A stretch of DNA of 64,000 nt from Lachnoclostridium sp. UBA5725 (GCA_002419585.1 DIGJ01000003.1:1-64000), one strand, 5' to 3'; positions 1-8,216 are shown, counted from the stretch's first letter. Notes: a model not told the origin generated them from the sequence alone. Translations and numbers: made by a program.

Positions 1-22
1 CAAAGCTCTCCTCTCTTTCAGT

Positions 23-415
23 TTATCCAAATAGATTTCGCATTGTATCATTGATATCTTTGACAGAATCATAATACGAGCGTGAACGCTTTATCTTATC
101 AACGACTAACTTCTTTCTATTATTTTTACTAATTATGATTTTATTATCAACTACTGTTTCTTCCATTTCATATGCTTGTAAAAGTCCCGTCACAATACCA
201 CAATAATTACTATATACTGGATTTCCATATGCTGTAGGAGAATGATATTGATAATAATTTTCTCGTTTGGTTATAGCCGTATACAACGTTATAATGAATT
301 TCAATGACTTATTACCATCCAGTTCGTCGTAATCTTCCCATATTGGAGTATCTACAATATCAGGAAGTAGTTCGTTTCCATCGGAATCTACTAGTTTTTT
401 AATTTCATATATCAT
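23..415 (-). CDS. Hypothetical protein of mobile element
   Basis: I do not recognise this 130-residue protein. It is acidic at the N-terminus, rich in Tyr and Asp, and basic near the C-terminus, with no signal peptide, membrane segment or metal-binding cysteines. The start at 415 follows a plausible AGGAAGGGA ribosome binding site. It lies in the minus-strand run of small genes of the integrated element. The sequence at 1-22 read on the minus strand (GAGAGGAGAGCTTTG) looks like the ribosome binding site of the next gene, outside the window. Confidence 0.6.
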   Translation of the reverse strand: MIYEIKKLVDSDGNELLPDIVDTPIWEDYDELDGNKSLKFIITLYTAITKRENYYQYHSPTAYGNPVYSNYCGIVTGLLQAYEMEETVVDNKIIISKNNRKKLVVDKIKRSRSYYDSVKDINDTMRNLFG

Positions 416-555
416 ATTGTCCCTTCCTCAGTTAAATTTTAATTTCCCAGTTTTTGTCTCTTTATTTCCAGGGAGTATGTTGTTATACTTTATATGTAAG
501 TCACAACCCCCTTACCGTGGCTTGCAACCCTTATAATTATTTATACTCCCCTCAT

Positions 556-581
556 AAGATGCTGCCGTTTGGTGGCATCTT
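556..581. terminator. GC-containing hairpin, possible terminator
   Basis: An 11-bp stem with two G-U type pairs closes a GTTT loop (556-566 with 571-581). It lies just beyond the stop of the 586-840 gene. The T-rich stretch is on the plus-strand side, so termination of the minus-strand genes is uncertain. The rest of 416-585 holds no gene that I can support. Confidence 0.4.
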
Positions 582-585
582 TGTT

Positions 586-840
586 TTAATCTACAAACTC
601 TACCATTTGATCCACTGTTTCATTTCTCCAATAAACCATCTCTTGTTTTTCGTTGCTATTTACATTCCCATGATAAAAGACCTGCCTATTTCCAACAAAA
701 TCGGTTTTTACACTAAACGTATCTCCGTCTTCTGTTCTGTAGTATCTTCCACTTTGCCATTCTCCGTAAAAATACGCTTTTCTCTTACAAAATGCACAAG
801 ACTCGCAACTTTCTAAAAAATCACTCACAATGCACCCCAT
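586..840 (-). CDS. Small Cys-containing hypothetical protein
   Basis: An 84-residue soluble protein with a CESCAFC cysteine cluster near residues 12-18 and an acidic, aromatic-rich remainder. The start at 840 has a good ribosome binding site (AGGAGGTAAC) about 5 bases upstream. The Cys pattern (CxxCxxC) suggests metal binding, but no family is recognised. It is part of the minus-strand early-gene run of the element, 11 bases after the next Cys-rich gene, so the two are probably cotranscribed. Confidence 0.6.
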   Translation of the reverse strand: MGCIVSDFLESCESCAFCKRKAYFYGEWQSGRYYRTEDGDTFSVKTDFVGNRQVFYHGNVNSNEKQEMVYWRNETVDQMVEFVD

Positions 841-851
841 CTTGTTACCTC

Positions 852-1115
852 CTACTCTTCTGTCTCATCTGTTTCGACTTGTCCCGATTCTTCCAACCAT
901 TCCTCTATACACTCTAAACAGGTATAAGACGATACTGGTTCTCCATCAAAGAATCCGCTTTCATTTAGTGCATAATCTCCTGTTTTTATGTCTTTATCGC
1001 AAGATGCGCAAGTATGAGGTTTTCTGCACTTTACTACCTTTTCTTTGTGACATTCTAAATCTTCATCACAACCGTAAAATCCGCTATCTATGTACATATC
1101 CTTGTCATATTTCAT
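852..1115 (-). CDS. Small zinc-ribbon-like hypothetical protein
   Basis: This 87-residue protein has two CxxC pairs (CASCDK and CLECIEE), as in treble-clef or zinc-ribbon proteins, plus further Cys residues near the N-terminus and an acidic tail. A longer reading frame reaches 1136, but the perfect AGGAGG at about 1123-1128 places the start at 1115 (MKYDKDMY). It lies in a set of small zinc-finger-like proteins of the mobile element. Function unknown; binding of nucleic acid or protein is possible. Confidence 0.65.
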   Translation of the reverse strand: MKYDKDMYIDSGFYGCDEDLECHKEKVVKCRKPHTCASCDKDIKTGDYALNESGFFDGEPVSSYTCLECIEEWLEESGQVETDETEE

Positions 1116-1119
1116 CTTG

Positions 1120-1296
1120 CTACCTCCTATTTGCATTCTCTAAATTGACTTCATATGCAATTCGTTTGCGGTATTCTTCACACGCATCCACATATCCTTC
1201 ATAATATGCCTACACCTTAGTTGATTCCTTATCACGCTTTACGCTTGCCTTATGCTGCATTTCGTCACAAATTTTATCAATCTTAGATACTTCCAT
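1120..1296 (-). pseudogene. Small phage-type ORF broken by in-frame TAG
   Basis: Reading from ATG at 1296 (ribosome binding site GGAGG 10 bases upstream) gives 28 codons, then TAG at 1210-1212. The same frame continues with 29 sensible codons (starting AYYEGYVDACEEYRKR) to TAG at 1120-1122. A CAG to TAG change would explain this. The predicted 58-residue product is a basic/acidic helical protein of unknown function. The downstream part ends inside the ribosome binding site of the next gene, as expected for tightly packed phage genes. Confidence 0.5.
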
Positions 1297-1314
1297 ACTT
1301 CGTTAAACCTCCAT

Positions 1315-1512
1315 TTATTGTTGCAATCCATTTATAAGTTTTTCTGCACATTGTTTACAAATATCAATTTTTTCATAAATACTCCAAATACTATTATTTT
1401 TAGAGCGTGCACCATTTTGAGAGTGAATGAAAATACCTCTTTTACTTTTTTTAACTTTATAACTTACATCTGCCTCGTTTTCCTGACATATATCACATAT
1501 TTTCTTATTCAT
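1315..1512 (-). CDS. Small CxxC protein (zinc-finger-like)
   Basis: This 65-residue basic protein has CDICQENEA at the N-terminus and CKQCAEKL near residue 54, two CxxC knuckles that could form one zinc site. The start at 1512 overlaps the stop of the preceding gene by four bases (ATGA), and AGGAG lies upstream. It has no membrane or export signal. Function unknown; the layout suggests translational coupling with the 1509-1733 gene. Confidence 0.65.
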   Translation of the reverse strand: MNKKICDICQENEADVSYKVKKSKRGIFIHSQNGARSKNNSIWSIYEKIDICKQCAEKLINGLQQ

Positions 1513-1733
1513 ATGTTTTCATCACTCCTAACCTCCATTTGCATTCCTAGAAAATCACTTATTCCATAGCTTCCGTCTTTACAAATATGTACTGTTAGTA
1601 TTGTTGGAGCATTCGGTTCGGGCTCCTTGTTTAATGTGGCTGCTATTACTGCTGATAGGGCAATCCTCATGTTCGACGTACCACCTTCGCAATGCTTTTC
1701 ACCACACAATCTACACTTATACACCGATTTCAT
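1509..1733 (-). CDS. Small CxxC hypothetical phage protein
   Basis: A 74-residue protein that begins with YKCRLCGEKH, a CxxC followed by His/Cys, then a hydrophobic stretch (residues about 24-34) and a beta-rich tail. The start at 1733 has GGAGG seven bases upstream, and the 3' end overlaps the next gene. The N-terminal motif suggests a metal knuckle. I recognise no family name. It probably belongs to the early region of the element. Confidence 0.6.
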   Translation of the reverse strand: MKSVYKCRLCGEKHCEGGTSNMRIALSAVIAATLNKEPEPNAPTILTVHICKDGSYGISDFLGMQMEVRSDENI

Positions 1734-1757
1734 TTCTATACCTCCATTTTCACTACT

Positions 1758-2015
1758 CTATTGGCAGTAATTGTGAATAGTAATCTGCTCGCTTGCATTA
1801 GCAACAAATTTAGTAATAATTGATTCCTCTTTCCTCACACTTGTATTGTTGACTGCCACCCAGTCACTATTTATCTCCATCTGTGCAAATACAATCTGCA
1901 TATACCCATCCTTGTATGGCAAAACTTGAGCAGGTTCTATAACCGCTTCTTTCCTATTACCTTTTCGGTACCGTTTATCCTCGGTCCCATCACACTTTTT
2001 TATATCACTTTCCAT
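1758..2015 (-). CDS. Hypothetical protein
   Basis: An 85-residue soluble protein with no recognised motif. The N-terminal half is charged (Lys/Arg/Asp rich), followed by a predicted beta-rich segment. The ribosome binding site AGGAGGCAAAA precedes the start at 2015. It sits in the element's minus-strand run, 24 bases upstream of the next gene. Function unknown. Confidence 0.55.
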   Translation of the reverse strand: MESDIKKCDGTEDKRYRKGNRKEAVIEPAQVLPYKDGYMQIVFAQMEINSDWVAVNNTSVRKEESIITKFVANASEQITIHNYCQ

Positions 2016-2085
2016 TTTTGCCTCCTAAAAAAGACTTGTCTGCGTGTTTATAAATTTATCAAAATACTTTTTGAAAAATTTCCTA

Positions 2086-2391
2086 CTACAACCGCACATA
2101 GCCAACACCTTCTATTCTCGAAAAATTATTGTCTAGTAGAAGTTTAGCAACTATGTATTCCATGCACTTCTCATTACATGTATTACAATGTAATTTATCG
2201 CAATCCGAATTTTTTAACGGTTGCTCTTTTCTCCTTCTGTCTCCGGCCTTAAGTTCTCCTCTCTTGCGCATAAGAGAAACTTTTGTACAAATCGTGCTTT
2301 CTTTTACTCCAAAAAAATCTGCTATTTCTCGGTATGACTTCCCCTGGCTTAATTTTTCTTTCAAGTCTGATTTATCAATCCTATTAGCCAT
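2086..2391 (-). CDS. HTH protein with C-terminal Cys cluster
   Basis: This 101-residue protein has an N-terminal helix-turn-helix of the Trp-repressor/homeodomain-like type (about residues 8-45, around KSYREIADFFGVKESTIC). A cysteine cluster follows (CDKLHCNTCNEKC, residues about 64-76) that could bind zinc. GGAGGTACAT precedes the start at 2391. A small DNA-binding regulator of the element's early region is likely; its target is not evident from the sequence. Confidence 0.65.
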   Translation of the reverse strand: MANRIDKSDLKEKLSQGKSYREIADFFGVKESTICTKVSLMRKRGELKAGDRRRKEQPLKNSDCDKLHCNTCNEKCMEYIVAKLLLDNNFSRIEGVGYVRL

Positions 2392-2440
2392 ATGTACCTC
2401 CCTATTTTTATTTGCCTATTATTTTGACGTTCTCAAAACT

Positions 2441-2773
2441 TTATATCCGTAATTCTGCTTGTTCTCTGCCAATTCCGTTTACCTTGCTTATTTCAACATC
2501 CGGTAGACTTAAAGCTTTTTTTATTTCTTCCTGGTTGTTCCTCTCTACGATTTCCATCGCTCTTTTGTAATATGGTTCTTCCGGTTCCCAATTAAATCCG
2601 TTTATTTCAAAAAGAGCATCTTTGTCGTATATGAAAAATTGAACTGCCATTTTCAACGGATCTAGAACTCTGACCATATTCCCATAGCCATTAAATATAA
2701 TTAGCAAACCCTTGACTAGCTTTGGTCTTCGCTCTTCTAACAATGTTTTTTGCTTTAAAGTCACGTTCTGCAT
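2441..2773 (-). CDS. Hypothetical protein beside parB
   Basis: A 110-residue soluble protein, mixed alpha/beta, without Cys clusters, signal peptide or membrane segment. The start at 2773 has AAGGGAGCATAGA upstream. It lies 31 bases downstream of the ParB-like gene, so it is probably in the same transcript as rep-parA-parB. I do not recognise the family. A role in maintenance or replication is only a guess from position. Confidence 0.55.
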   Translation of the reverse strand: MQNVTLKQKTLLEERRPKLVKGLLIIFNGYGNMVRVLDPLKMAVQFFIYDKDALFEINGFNWEPEEPYYKRAMEIVERNNQEEIKKALSLPDVEISKVNGIGREQAELRI

Positions 2774-2804
2774 TCTATGCTCCCTTCCTCTCTATTTTTT
2801 TTAA

Positions 2805-4724
2805 TCAAGATTTCTTTTGAATTTCTTTCAAATATTCAATCATATCCGATTTATTTGTGCTGCTTTCATAAAATGTTTTATTTTCTATATATTTGTCATG
2901 AAATCCTAATATAAAATATTTTTCATACCCAAATGTTTCTTCTTTTGAATATTTTCCGGCAATCCATTTATGATGCAAGCTTACGCGTACAACGAAGCTA
3001 GCTCCATTTTCAAAGTCGTATCGATAATATTTCTCACCCGTTTCCTTTTGATTAATCCATACTGGCCATGATGTATAGTTTTCAATCCATTCTTTTCTTT
3101 GGTCATTATTTTTCAAAATTGGAAGTTCTGGTTGTTTATATGTAGAAACTTTTTCAACAGGAGACTCCCTTACCTTTTTATCCAGAAGAATAATTGCATC
3201 AAGACGCATTTTCGTTTTTCTTCTTCCATAAGATTTACCAAGTGGAGAATCATCCTTCCGAAAAGTATCTAAGTACTCTGTCAGCTTTCTTTTCTCATAA
3301 TCAATATCGTTATGGCTATAAGCTTCTGGATTATCTTCATCCGCTTCTTCATCTTTTGCATCATTCATATTTTCTAATTCTTCATCGGTTATATAATCTT
3401 CTATAATTTCAGCTTTAGATGAATTATCTTCTGTGTTATCAATTTGCTGCTTTAAATTTTTACCAATCTCAGTAAGTTTTTCTTTTACCTCAATTACACA
3501 CTTTTCTGAAAAATTATGAATATTCCTTACTTCGTCCTCTGTCATGTTACAAAGACTTTCTATTGTTTCAATGCCAGCTCTTTTTAAGCAATTGTAGGCC
3601 CTAACGGTAAAATCTAAATCATCGAGCGTTTTCTTTGGATTTATTAAGCACCATTCACGCCCATTAAAGTTCCGTATCTGTTGCTCAATGCTACCTGATT
3701 CAAACATCCACTTTCCGTCACCATCAAACTCTTCAACGTAATACCGTGATTTTTCACATTCAACATTGTATTTGCTATAACCATTACCATCATCACCGCA
3801 TCCAAAACTATAATCATGATCTGACAGGCTCCTAATGGTATCCATGTTATACCGATTCTTTTCAAGAATATAAGAACTAATTTTACAAATTGTATTACAT
3901 ACTTCTTTGAGTACCGCAGATCTGATTTTTTCTTCCATTACTGCTTTTTCAGTTAGATCTTCAATGGTATTTGAATCAGAATTATTTTCTACGGTTTCTT
4001 TTTCATCTATATTTTCAGCCTTTTTTAAATTTTTGATTTCCTTCAAAGAAATATTAAATGTTGCACTGCTATTTTCCTGCTCCTTTGATTTTTGATAGAT
4101 TTCGTTTTGTTTTTCCTTTTCCATTCCAGAAAGTTCATATGCTGCTGAAATAGATATTTTTTCTTCCTTGAATTCTTTTTTTAAGTCCTCTGAAAGATTG
4201 TTTGAAATGCTTTCCATCCTTGCTATTTGTGTATTAGAAACATTTAATGTATTAGCAATTAAATCTCTCACTCGTCCTGGAACATCGTGTTCTTTCTTGT
4301 ATTCAACTAAAATATCTTTTAATTGCCTAGCCTGTTCAACTTTTTCATAGTCACTTAATTCCCTTGTAGTAGAATTTGTGTATATTAATAATAATTTTTC
4401 TCGAATTGGGTCATTGCTCGACTCTACTACGCAAGGTACATACATAAAGTTTTCTTTTCCTTCATTCACAAGCTTTATACAAGCTAGCCTTCTTCTATGC
4501 CCTACTATTGCTTCATACTTTCCATCTTCTAAATACTTTATAAGCAGGTTTTGTTGAACCCCAAGCATTTCAATTGAATCCGCAAGATCATTTATTTCTT
4601 CTGTAGAATAAAAATTATCCTTCGACTCTACAATGTCAAATACACTTATCATCTGTACTTCAAATGAATTTGGTTCACCTTTTGACGTTTCATTTAATAA
4701 ATTTAAAACACTGAATTTACCCAA
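2805..4724 (-). CDS. parB: ParB-like partition protein fused to RNA polymerase alpha-CTD-like domain
   Basis: A 639-residue DNA-segregation protein. Residues about 20-120 form the ParB N-terminal domain with GHRRR at 75-79 (the CTP-binding box); about 125-215 form the ParB HTH region. Residues about 365-425 closely resemble the RNA polymerase alpha C-terminal domain: VRAYNCLKRAGI keeps the residues equivalent to E. coli R265, N268, C269 and K271, while the G296/S299 positions are Ser and Cys. An acidic linker (430-475) and an aromatic-rich C-terminal domain (540-639) follow. The start is TTG at 4724 with AAGGAGG nine bases upstream. It follows parA, and a palindrome between them is a candidate parS. 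ParB role is confident; alpha-CTD function is inference. Confidence 0.9.
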   Translation of the reverse strand: MGKFSVLNLLNETSKGEPNSFEVQMISVFDIVESKDNFYSTEEINDLADSIEMLGVQQNLLIKYLEDGKYEAIVGHRRRLACIKLVNEGKENFMYVPCVVESSNDPIREKLLLIYTNSTTRELSDYEKVEQARQLKDILVEYKKEHDVPGRVRDLIANTLNVSNTQIARMESISNNLSEDLKKEFKEEKISISAAYELSGMEKEKQNEIYQKSKEQENSSATFNISLKEIKNLKKAENIDEKETVENNSDSNTIEDLTEKAVMEEKIRSAVLKEVCNTICKISSYILEKNRYNMDTIRSLSDHDYSFGCGDDGNGYSKYNVECEKSRYYVEEFDGDGKWMFESGSIEQQIRNFNGREWCLINPKKTLDDLDFTVRAYNCLKRAGIETIESLCNMTEDEVRNIHNFSEKCVIEVKEKLTEIGKNLKQQIDNTEDNSSKAEIIEDYITDEELENMNDAKDEEADEDNPEAYSHNDIDYEKRKLTEYLDTFRKDDSPLGKSYGRRKTKMRLDAIILLDKKVRESPVEKVSTYKQPELPILKNNDQRKEWIENYTSWPVWINQKETGEKYYRYDFENGASFVVRVSLHHKWIAGKYSKEETFGYEKYFILGFHDKYIENKTFYESSTNKSDMIEYLKEIQKKS

Positions 4725-4742
4725 TTTATTTACCTCCTTAAC

Positions 4743-4759
4743 GTGTCCGATTCGGACAC
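4743..4759. promoter_or_regulatory. Candidate parS / ParB operator palindrome, copy 1
   Basis: A 17-bp perfect palindrome apart from its central base, GTGTCCGATTCGGACAC, lies between the parA stop and the parB ribosome binding site. An identical site (opposite centre base) occurs at 11,666-11,682 and I found no other copy. Position inside a par operon and duplication fit a ParB-binding centromere or operator. It differs from the chromosomal parS consensus. Confidence 0.6.
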
Positions 4760-4768
4760 ATAAAAAAA

Positions 4769-5536
4769 CTAATTTACCATAATCAGATATTCCTCAACGA
4801 ATGCTTTATAATCCTTAGCTGCTCCACATCTTTTTGAGTAAATATTGATAGGCTGATTTACAAAAGTGCTTTCATCCACTTTTTCTGTTTTTCTAATTTT
4901 TGTTTTAAAGACAGGTAGGTTTGATTTTTTCTCTAGCCATTCTGTTCCAGTGATGTTAACATCATTTTTTTGAAATTGTGTAATTAAGCACCCTACGATT
5001 TCAGTTTTAGGATTAAATGCCTTTTTCACATTGCCTATTTGCTCTGACAGTTCCACTAATCCATCAAAAGCAAATTGATCTATTTTAACAGGTATAATTA
5101 CATGATCTGATATAACCAACGCATTAATAATGCTAATATTTATATCTGGCGCATTATCAATCACGCAATAATCGTAGTTACTTTCGATTTGAGGTAATAA
5201 TTTTTGAAGAATCGTCTGTTGTTGCCTAGATGGATCTAAAATTACTTGAAGATTTGCTTTTAGTAATTTCATGTTTGCAGGAATAATATCAAGGTTATCG
5301 TAACTTGTGCTCTGTATTACCTGACAAACATCTGGTTCTTCATCAATTAATAAATTTGCTATACTCTTTTTTTTATATCCATGTACACCAAAAAACTTTG
5401 ATGTGTTCCCCTGCTTATCATTATCAATTATCAATACGCGCTTTCCGTGGAAGCTTGCTAAGACATGGGCCAAGTTTACAGAAGTCATAGTCTTGGCAAC
5501 GCCACCCTTTAGATTTATAACTGATACAACTTTCAT
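4769..5536 (-). CDS. parA: ParA/Soj-type partition ATPase
   Basis: This 255-residue Walker-type ATPase has the deviant Walker A motif KGGVAKT at residues 10-16 with both signature lysines. A Walker B-like segment follows (YCVIDNAPDI), then the typical ParA segment DHVIIPVKIDQFAFDGL. It lacks an N-terminal HTH, so it is the short Soj type. It is expected to bind nucleoid DNA and move ParB-parS complexes. Its ATG at 5536 directly abuts the stop of the replication gene with no spacer, so rep-parA-parB form one operon. Confidence 0.93.
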   Translation of the reverse strand: MKVVSVINLKGGVAKTMTSVNLAHVLASFHGKRVLIIDNDKQGNTSKFFGVHGYKKKSIANLLIDEEPDVCQVIQSTSYDNLDIIPANMKLLKANLQVILDPSRQQQTILQKLLPQIESNYDYCVIDNAPDINISIINALVISDHVIIPVKIDQFAFDGLVELSEQIGNVKKAFNPKTEIVGCLITQFQKNDVNITGTEWLEKKSNLPVFKTKIRKTEKVDESTFVNQPINIYSKRCGAAKDYKAFVEEYLIMVN

Positions 5537-6481
5537 CTATACTCCTTCTTTCTGTTGAACATATTGGTTTTTTAAAATGCTGGCTTCTATCTCTGCATAA
5601 TACTCTGGTGTATAATTGCGCTGTGGAAATTTGCAAAATTTATTGCTATCATTCCTTGTATTATCCTTTTTTTTGATGCTAGTCTTTTGGTTCAGATATT
5701 TCTCAAACTTCTTACCAAACAACGTTGATGGTGTAAGAAAATTTTGCCATTCCGTATTAAGCCACTCGCTTGATTTCTGATCTATTACTTTAAAGAAATC
5801 CTCTAATGAATATCCTATTGCTATTTTTTCATCGATAAGCTGCATTGTATCCGTAGAATCACATCGATAGTGAGTGCCACATTTTTCGTTTAAATGCTCT
5901 ACGATTGCCTTATATAAATAACTATTACTTTCCTTTACTTTACTTTGCTGATTATTACATGGATTAATCTCGTTATTCCGTGGAGAAACTACATTATTCC
6001 GTGGAGTATCATAAAAAGATATGACTTTAATAACAGTTGATACATTTTCTATTTTTACGGAAACCTCTTCAATCTCCATTTCTGGTATCAACCAATATTT
6101 TTTATCCACTATGACCGGGGCTTTTCTTTTTCGTACCCTCTCTTTTATAGCAAGTTGGTATCTTCTTTGTATCCCGGGGGCAGTAAGGACCTTGACCGTC
6201 TGGTAAAGTGTTTTATCAAAAAGTGACCGTGCCAGAAAGTTGTTCAACATCTGCCCAATTTTATTGTAGTTCATGCGTAAGTCCATGCTTGCAACATGTA
6301 GAAAATCATCATTTATATTAGAGTAAAATCCGTTTTTGTATATGTCGCAATATAAATACATAAGGAGAGCTATGCCATCTGCACCAAACTGTGAGATGAT
6401 TGGTTTTATATTCTCCTTGTCATCAAAAAAATCAACATTTAAAGGAAAGTAGTCAATCCCATTTTCTAGTGGTCTTGCCAT
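5537..6481 (-). CDS. Phage-type replication initiator (Lin1244/Phg_2220_C type)
   Basis: A 314-residue protein. The N-terminal third (about 1-115, with YFPLNVDFF and DGIALLMYLYCDIY) matches the Lin1244/Lin1753 DUF4373 domain, a winged-helix replication organiser module. The C-terminal part (about 190-275, from LYKAIVEHLNEKCG to FGKKFEKYLNQ) matches the conserved phage Phg_2220_C domain. Such proteins act as replication initiators or organisers in temperate phages of Firmicutes. AGGGTG precedes the start at 6481. Tight coupling to parA-parB is unusual for a simple prophage and suggests a phage-plasmid-like lifestyle. Confidence 0.8.
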   Translation of the reverse strand: MARPLENGIDYFPLNVDFFDDKENIKPIISQFGADGIALLMYLYCDIYKNGFYSNINDDFLHVASMDLRMNYNKIGQMLNNFLARSLFDKTLYQTVKVLTAPGIQRRYQLAIKERVRKRKAPVIVDKKYWLIPEMEIEEVSVKIENVSTVIKVISFYDTPRNNVVSPRNNEINPCNNQQSKVKESNSYLYKAIVEHLNEKCGTHYRCDSTDTMQLIDEKIAIGYSLEDFFKVIDQKSSEWLNTEWQNFLTPSTLFGKKFEKYLNQKTSIKKKDNTRNDSNKFCKFPQRNYTPEYYAEIEASILKNQYVQQKEGV

Positions 6482-6557
6482 ACATTCACCCTTTTTCTGT
6501 TTAAATTACTTTAGTTATTACCAGTGGAGTATTTATTCCTCCACTGGTAATCAGATG

Positions 6558-7295
6558 CTAACAAATAACTGTGATGTTGTTGTACTCCTCTAGTTGCTCT
6601 TCAAAATATCTTTTAATATTATCCATAGCAACATTTTTCCAAGCTCCACCATCTGCTTCAAACAAAGCACTTGTAGGTCCGTTCATTCCTTTTTTCATAC
6701 GAAATACAAATTTGCTTGCAGGCTGCATTACATCCAAAAAGGTTCGGTATGGTCTTAATGTTGCTGGACTTGGTAAAATGACAGTTTCTTTTGTGGTGAT
6801 GCCGCTTTTTATTGCTGCCTGTTGACTAATTCCATCGTCCATGTATGTTTGGATTGTATCATCCACAACGTTTCCTACCACCTTTTGAAGTAAATCAATA
6901 TCGGTAAGATCATTATCATCCATACTATTTTGCACAAACATAGACTGCAGCATGATAATAAAGTTTTCATTGTCTATGTATCGATCTATTTGCAGATTAG
7001 GTAACTGTGCATTTGCTTTAATCAGAACTTCACGCTTACGATCAATGTCCAAGTGACTTATCAATCTTACCTCTGTTGGTGAAACAATCTGAATAAATGC
7101 CTTTGATGGTATTTCTGATTCCGATGCACTTTTAATATAATCTACGATAGATGTTAAAGTAGTTGTTCCAATTGGATCTGCTCTTTTACCTTCATCAATC
7201 TGATATAGTGGCTTGTCCGAATATAAATTATCTCCGACATCTTGCATTGTTGGTGCGTTAAGCCCAACGATATACTCCAACGCTTGTTTTATCAT
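6558..7295 (-). CDS. Conserved phage protein of unknown function
   Basis: A 245-residue soluble protein I recognise by pattern as a clostridial phage family that sits near replication genes; the segment PSPATLRPYRTFLDV near residue 175 is typical. No enzymatic motif is visible. The start at 7295 has GGAGATAAG upstream, eight bases after the stop of the preceding gene, so they form a pair. It may act in DNA metabolism or host takeover, but this rests on neighbours only. Confidence 0.6.
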   Translation of the reverse strand: MIKQALEYIVGLNAPTMQDVGDNLYSDKPLYQIDEGKRADPIGTTTLTSIVDYIKSASESEIPSKAFIQIVSPTEVRLISHLDIDRKREVLIKANAQLPNLQIDRYIDNENFIIMLQSMFVQNSMDDNDLTDIDLLQKVVGNVVDDTIQTYMDDGISQQAAIKSGITTKETVILPSPATLRPYRTFLDVMQPASKFVFRMKKGMNGPTSALFEADGGAWKNVAMDNIKRYFEEQLEEYNNITVIC

Positions 7296-7303
7296 CTTAT
7301 CTC

Positions 7304-7675
7304 CTATCTTACAGCTCTTAAGTCTGTAATCTTTCCGTTTTCATCTGGTTCCTGCACATCTTCTATAGACATTTGTCCACGAATCTGATTATTAAATTCT
7401 GCTGCTTTTAACTGTCCGGACTTAATATCTTTTCCAACCACAAAAGTAGATTTAAAGCCCTCTACTGGTGCCATCGTTGATGTTGTATCAATAGTGGCTG
7501 TTACAACGTCTCTTTCATCCGAACTTGGCTTTAACTTTATTTTGCATGTAACAGTACGAACTTTTCCTGCATCCGTATTCGGATCAAGAATATTGTCAAA
7601 TACTTTTGCCAACTCTCGGTTTAATTGCTCCGATAAAGCACCATTCGCAAAGTTTTCAAGATCAATAATTTTCAT
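7304..7675 (-). CDS. Conserved phage protein (often labelled replication terminator protein)
   Basis: A 123-residue protein with the pattern of a Firmicute phage family (LENFANGALSEQLNREL at the start; DPNTDAGKVRTVTCKI in the middle). This family is often database-labelled replication terminator protein; I do not regard that function as established. AAAGGGG lies upstream of ATG 7675. It is the first gene of the rep-par transcription unit after a 170-bp gap, and is followed by its usual phage partner gene. Confidence 0.6.
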   Translation of the reverse strand: MKIIDLENFANGALSEQLNRELAKVFDNILDPNTDAGKVRTVTCKIKLKPSSDERDVVTATIDTTSTMAPVEGFKSTFVVGKDIKSGQLKAAEFNNQIRGQMSIEDVQEPDENGKITDLRAVR

Positions 7676-7766
7676 GAAATATTTCCCCTTTCTTTATCAT
7701 TTTTATATAAAACATTTCTGTTTTATTGCTTGTCCTAAAATTCGTATAAATATTATAAGAAGGTCG

Positions 7767-7798
7767 CGTTAATGCCATTTAACGGTGTGAGACGTTAA
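7767..7798. repeat. Cluster of CGTTAA repeats upstream of phage operon
   Basis: Three copies of CGTTAA in alternating orientation (7767-7772, 7779-7784 as TTAACG, 7793-7798) lie in the 170-bp gap between two minus-strand genes. A TATAAT (minus strand) is 5' of the 7675 gene nearby. They could be operator half-sites or short iterons; function is not shown. Confidence 0.4.
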
Positions 7799-7845
7799 AA
7801 ATTTAGGATATGACGCGGTTTATAGTTACCTCTTTTAATTAATTT

Positions 7846-8082
7846 CTATACCTTTGCATTTACTTCCTGCTCTAAAAGCCTTTCTTGCAAATCCAAAAAC
7901 TTATTCCACATTACAAGCTTGTCTTCACCAGAATCAATTGTAAAAATAGTACCAGTACATCTTCCATTTATCGTGTAATTTATTTCTTTCTTACTTGTAC
8001 GATATGCATGAAACTCAACACCGGATGTCATTCGTTCTACACCGCAAAATGTTCGTACTATTATCATCTTTCCTTGTCTCAT
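7846..8082 (-). CDS. Small hypothetical protein
   Basis: A 78-residue soluble protein with a beta-rich central part and an amphipathic, Leu/Glu-rich C-terminal helix. Its start overlaps the stop of the upstream 45-codon gene by four bases (ATGA), suggesting translational coupling. No family recognised. Confidence 0.5.
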   Translation of the reverse strand: MRQGKMIIVRTFCGVERMTSGVEFHAYRTSKKEINYTINGRCTGTIFTIDSGEDKLVMWNKFLDLQERLLEQEVNAKV

Positions 8083-8216
8083 CCAGTATTCTCCTGGTCC
8101 ATTGAATCCAAAAATCCAATCACGTTTCCATTAGAAAGCAATGTCTCCTTTCCTTTGTAACAGCAATTTTCTTCGTAGTCCTCAATGGTAATTACATCGT
8201 AATTGATATTTACCAT
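8079..8216 (-). CDS. Very small hypothetical protein (45 aa)
   Basis: A 45-codon frame from ATG 8216 encodes an acidic peptide beginning MVNINYDVITIEDYEE with a CCYKG segment. It overlaps the next gene by ATGA, a typical phage gene arrangement. No clear Shine-Dalgarno is visible in the few bases upstream, so confidence is moderate. Confidence 0.45.
   Translation of the reverse strand: MVNINYDVITIEDYEENCCYKGKETLLSNGNVIGFLDSMDQENTG

Noticed and set aside
454..816. Plus-strand open frames over the left 2.5 kb of the element
   Set aside because: No ribosome binding sites, low-complexity hydrophobic translations, and they lie opposite well-supported minus-strand genes.
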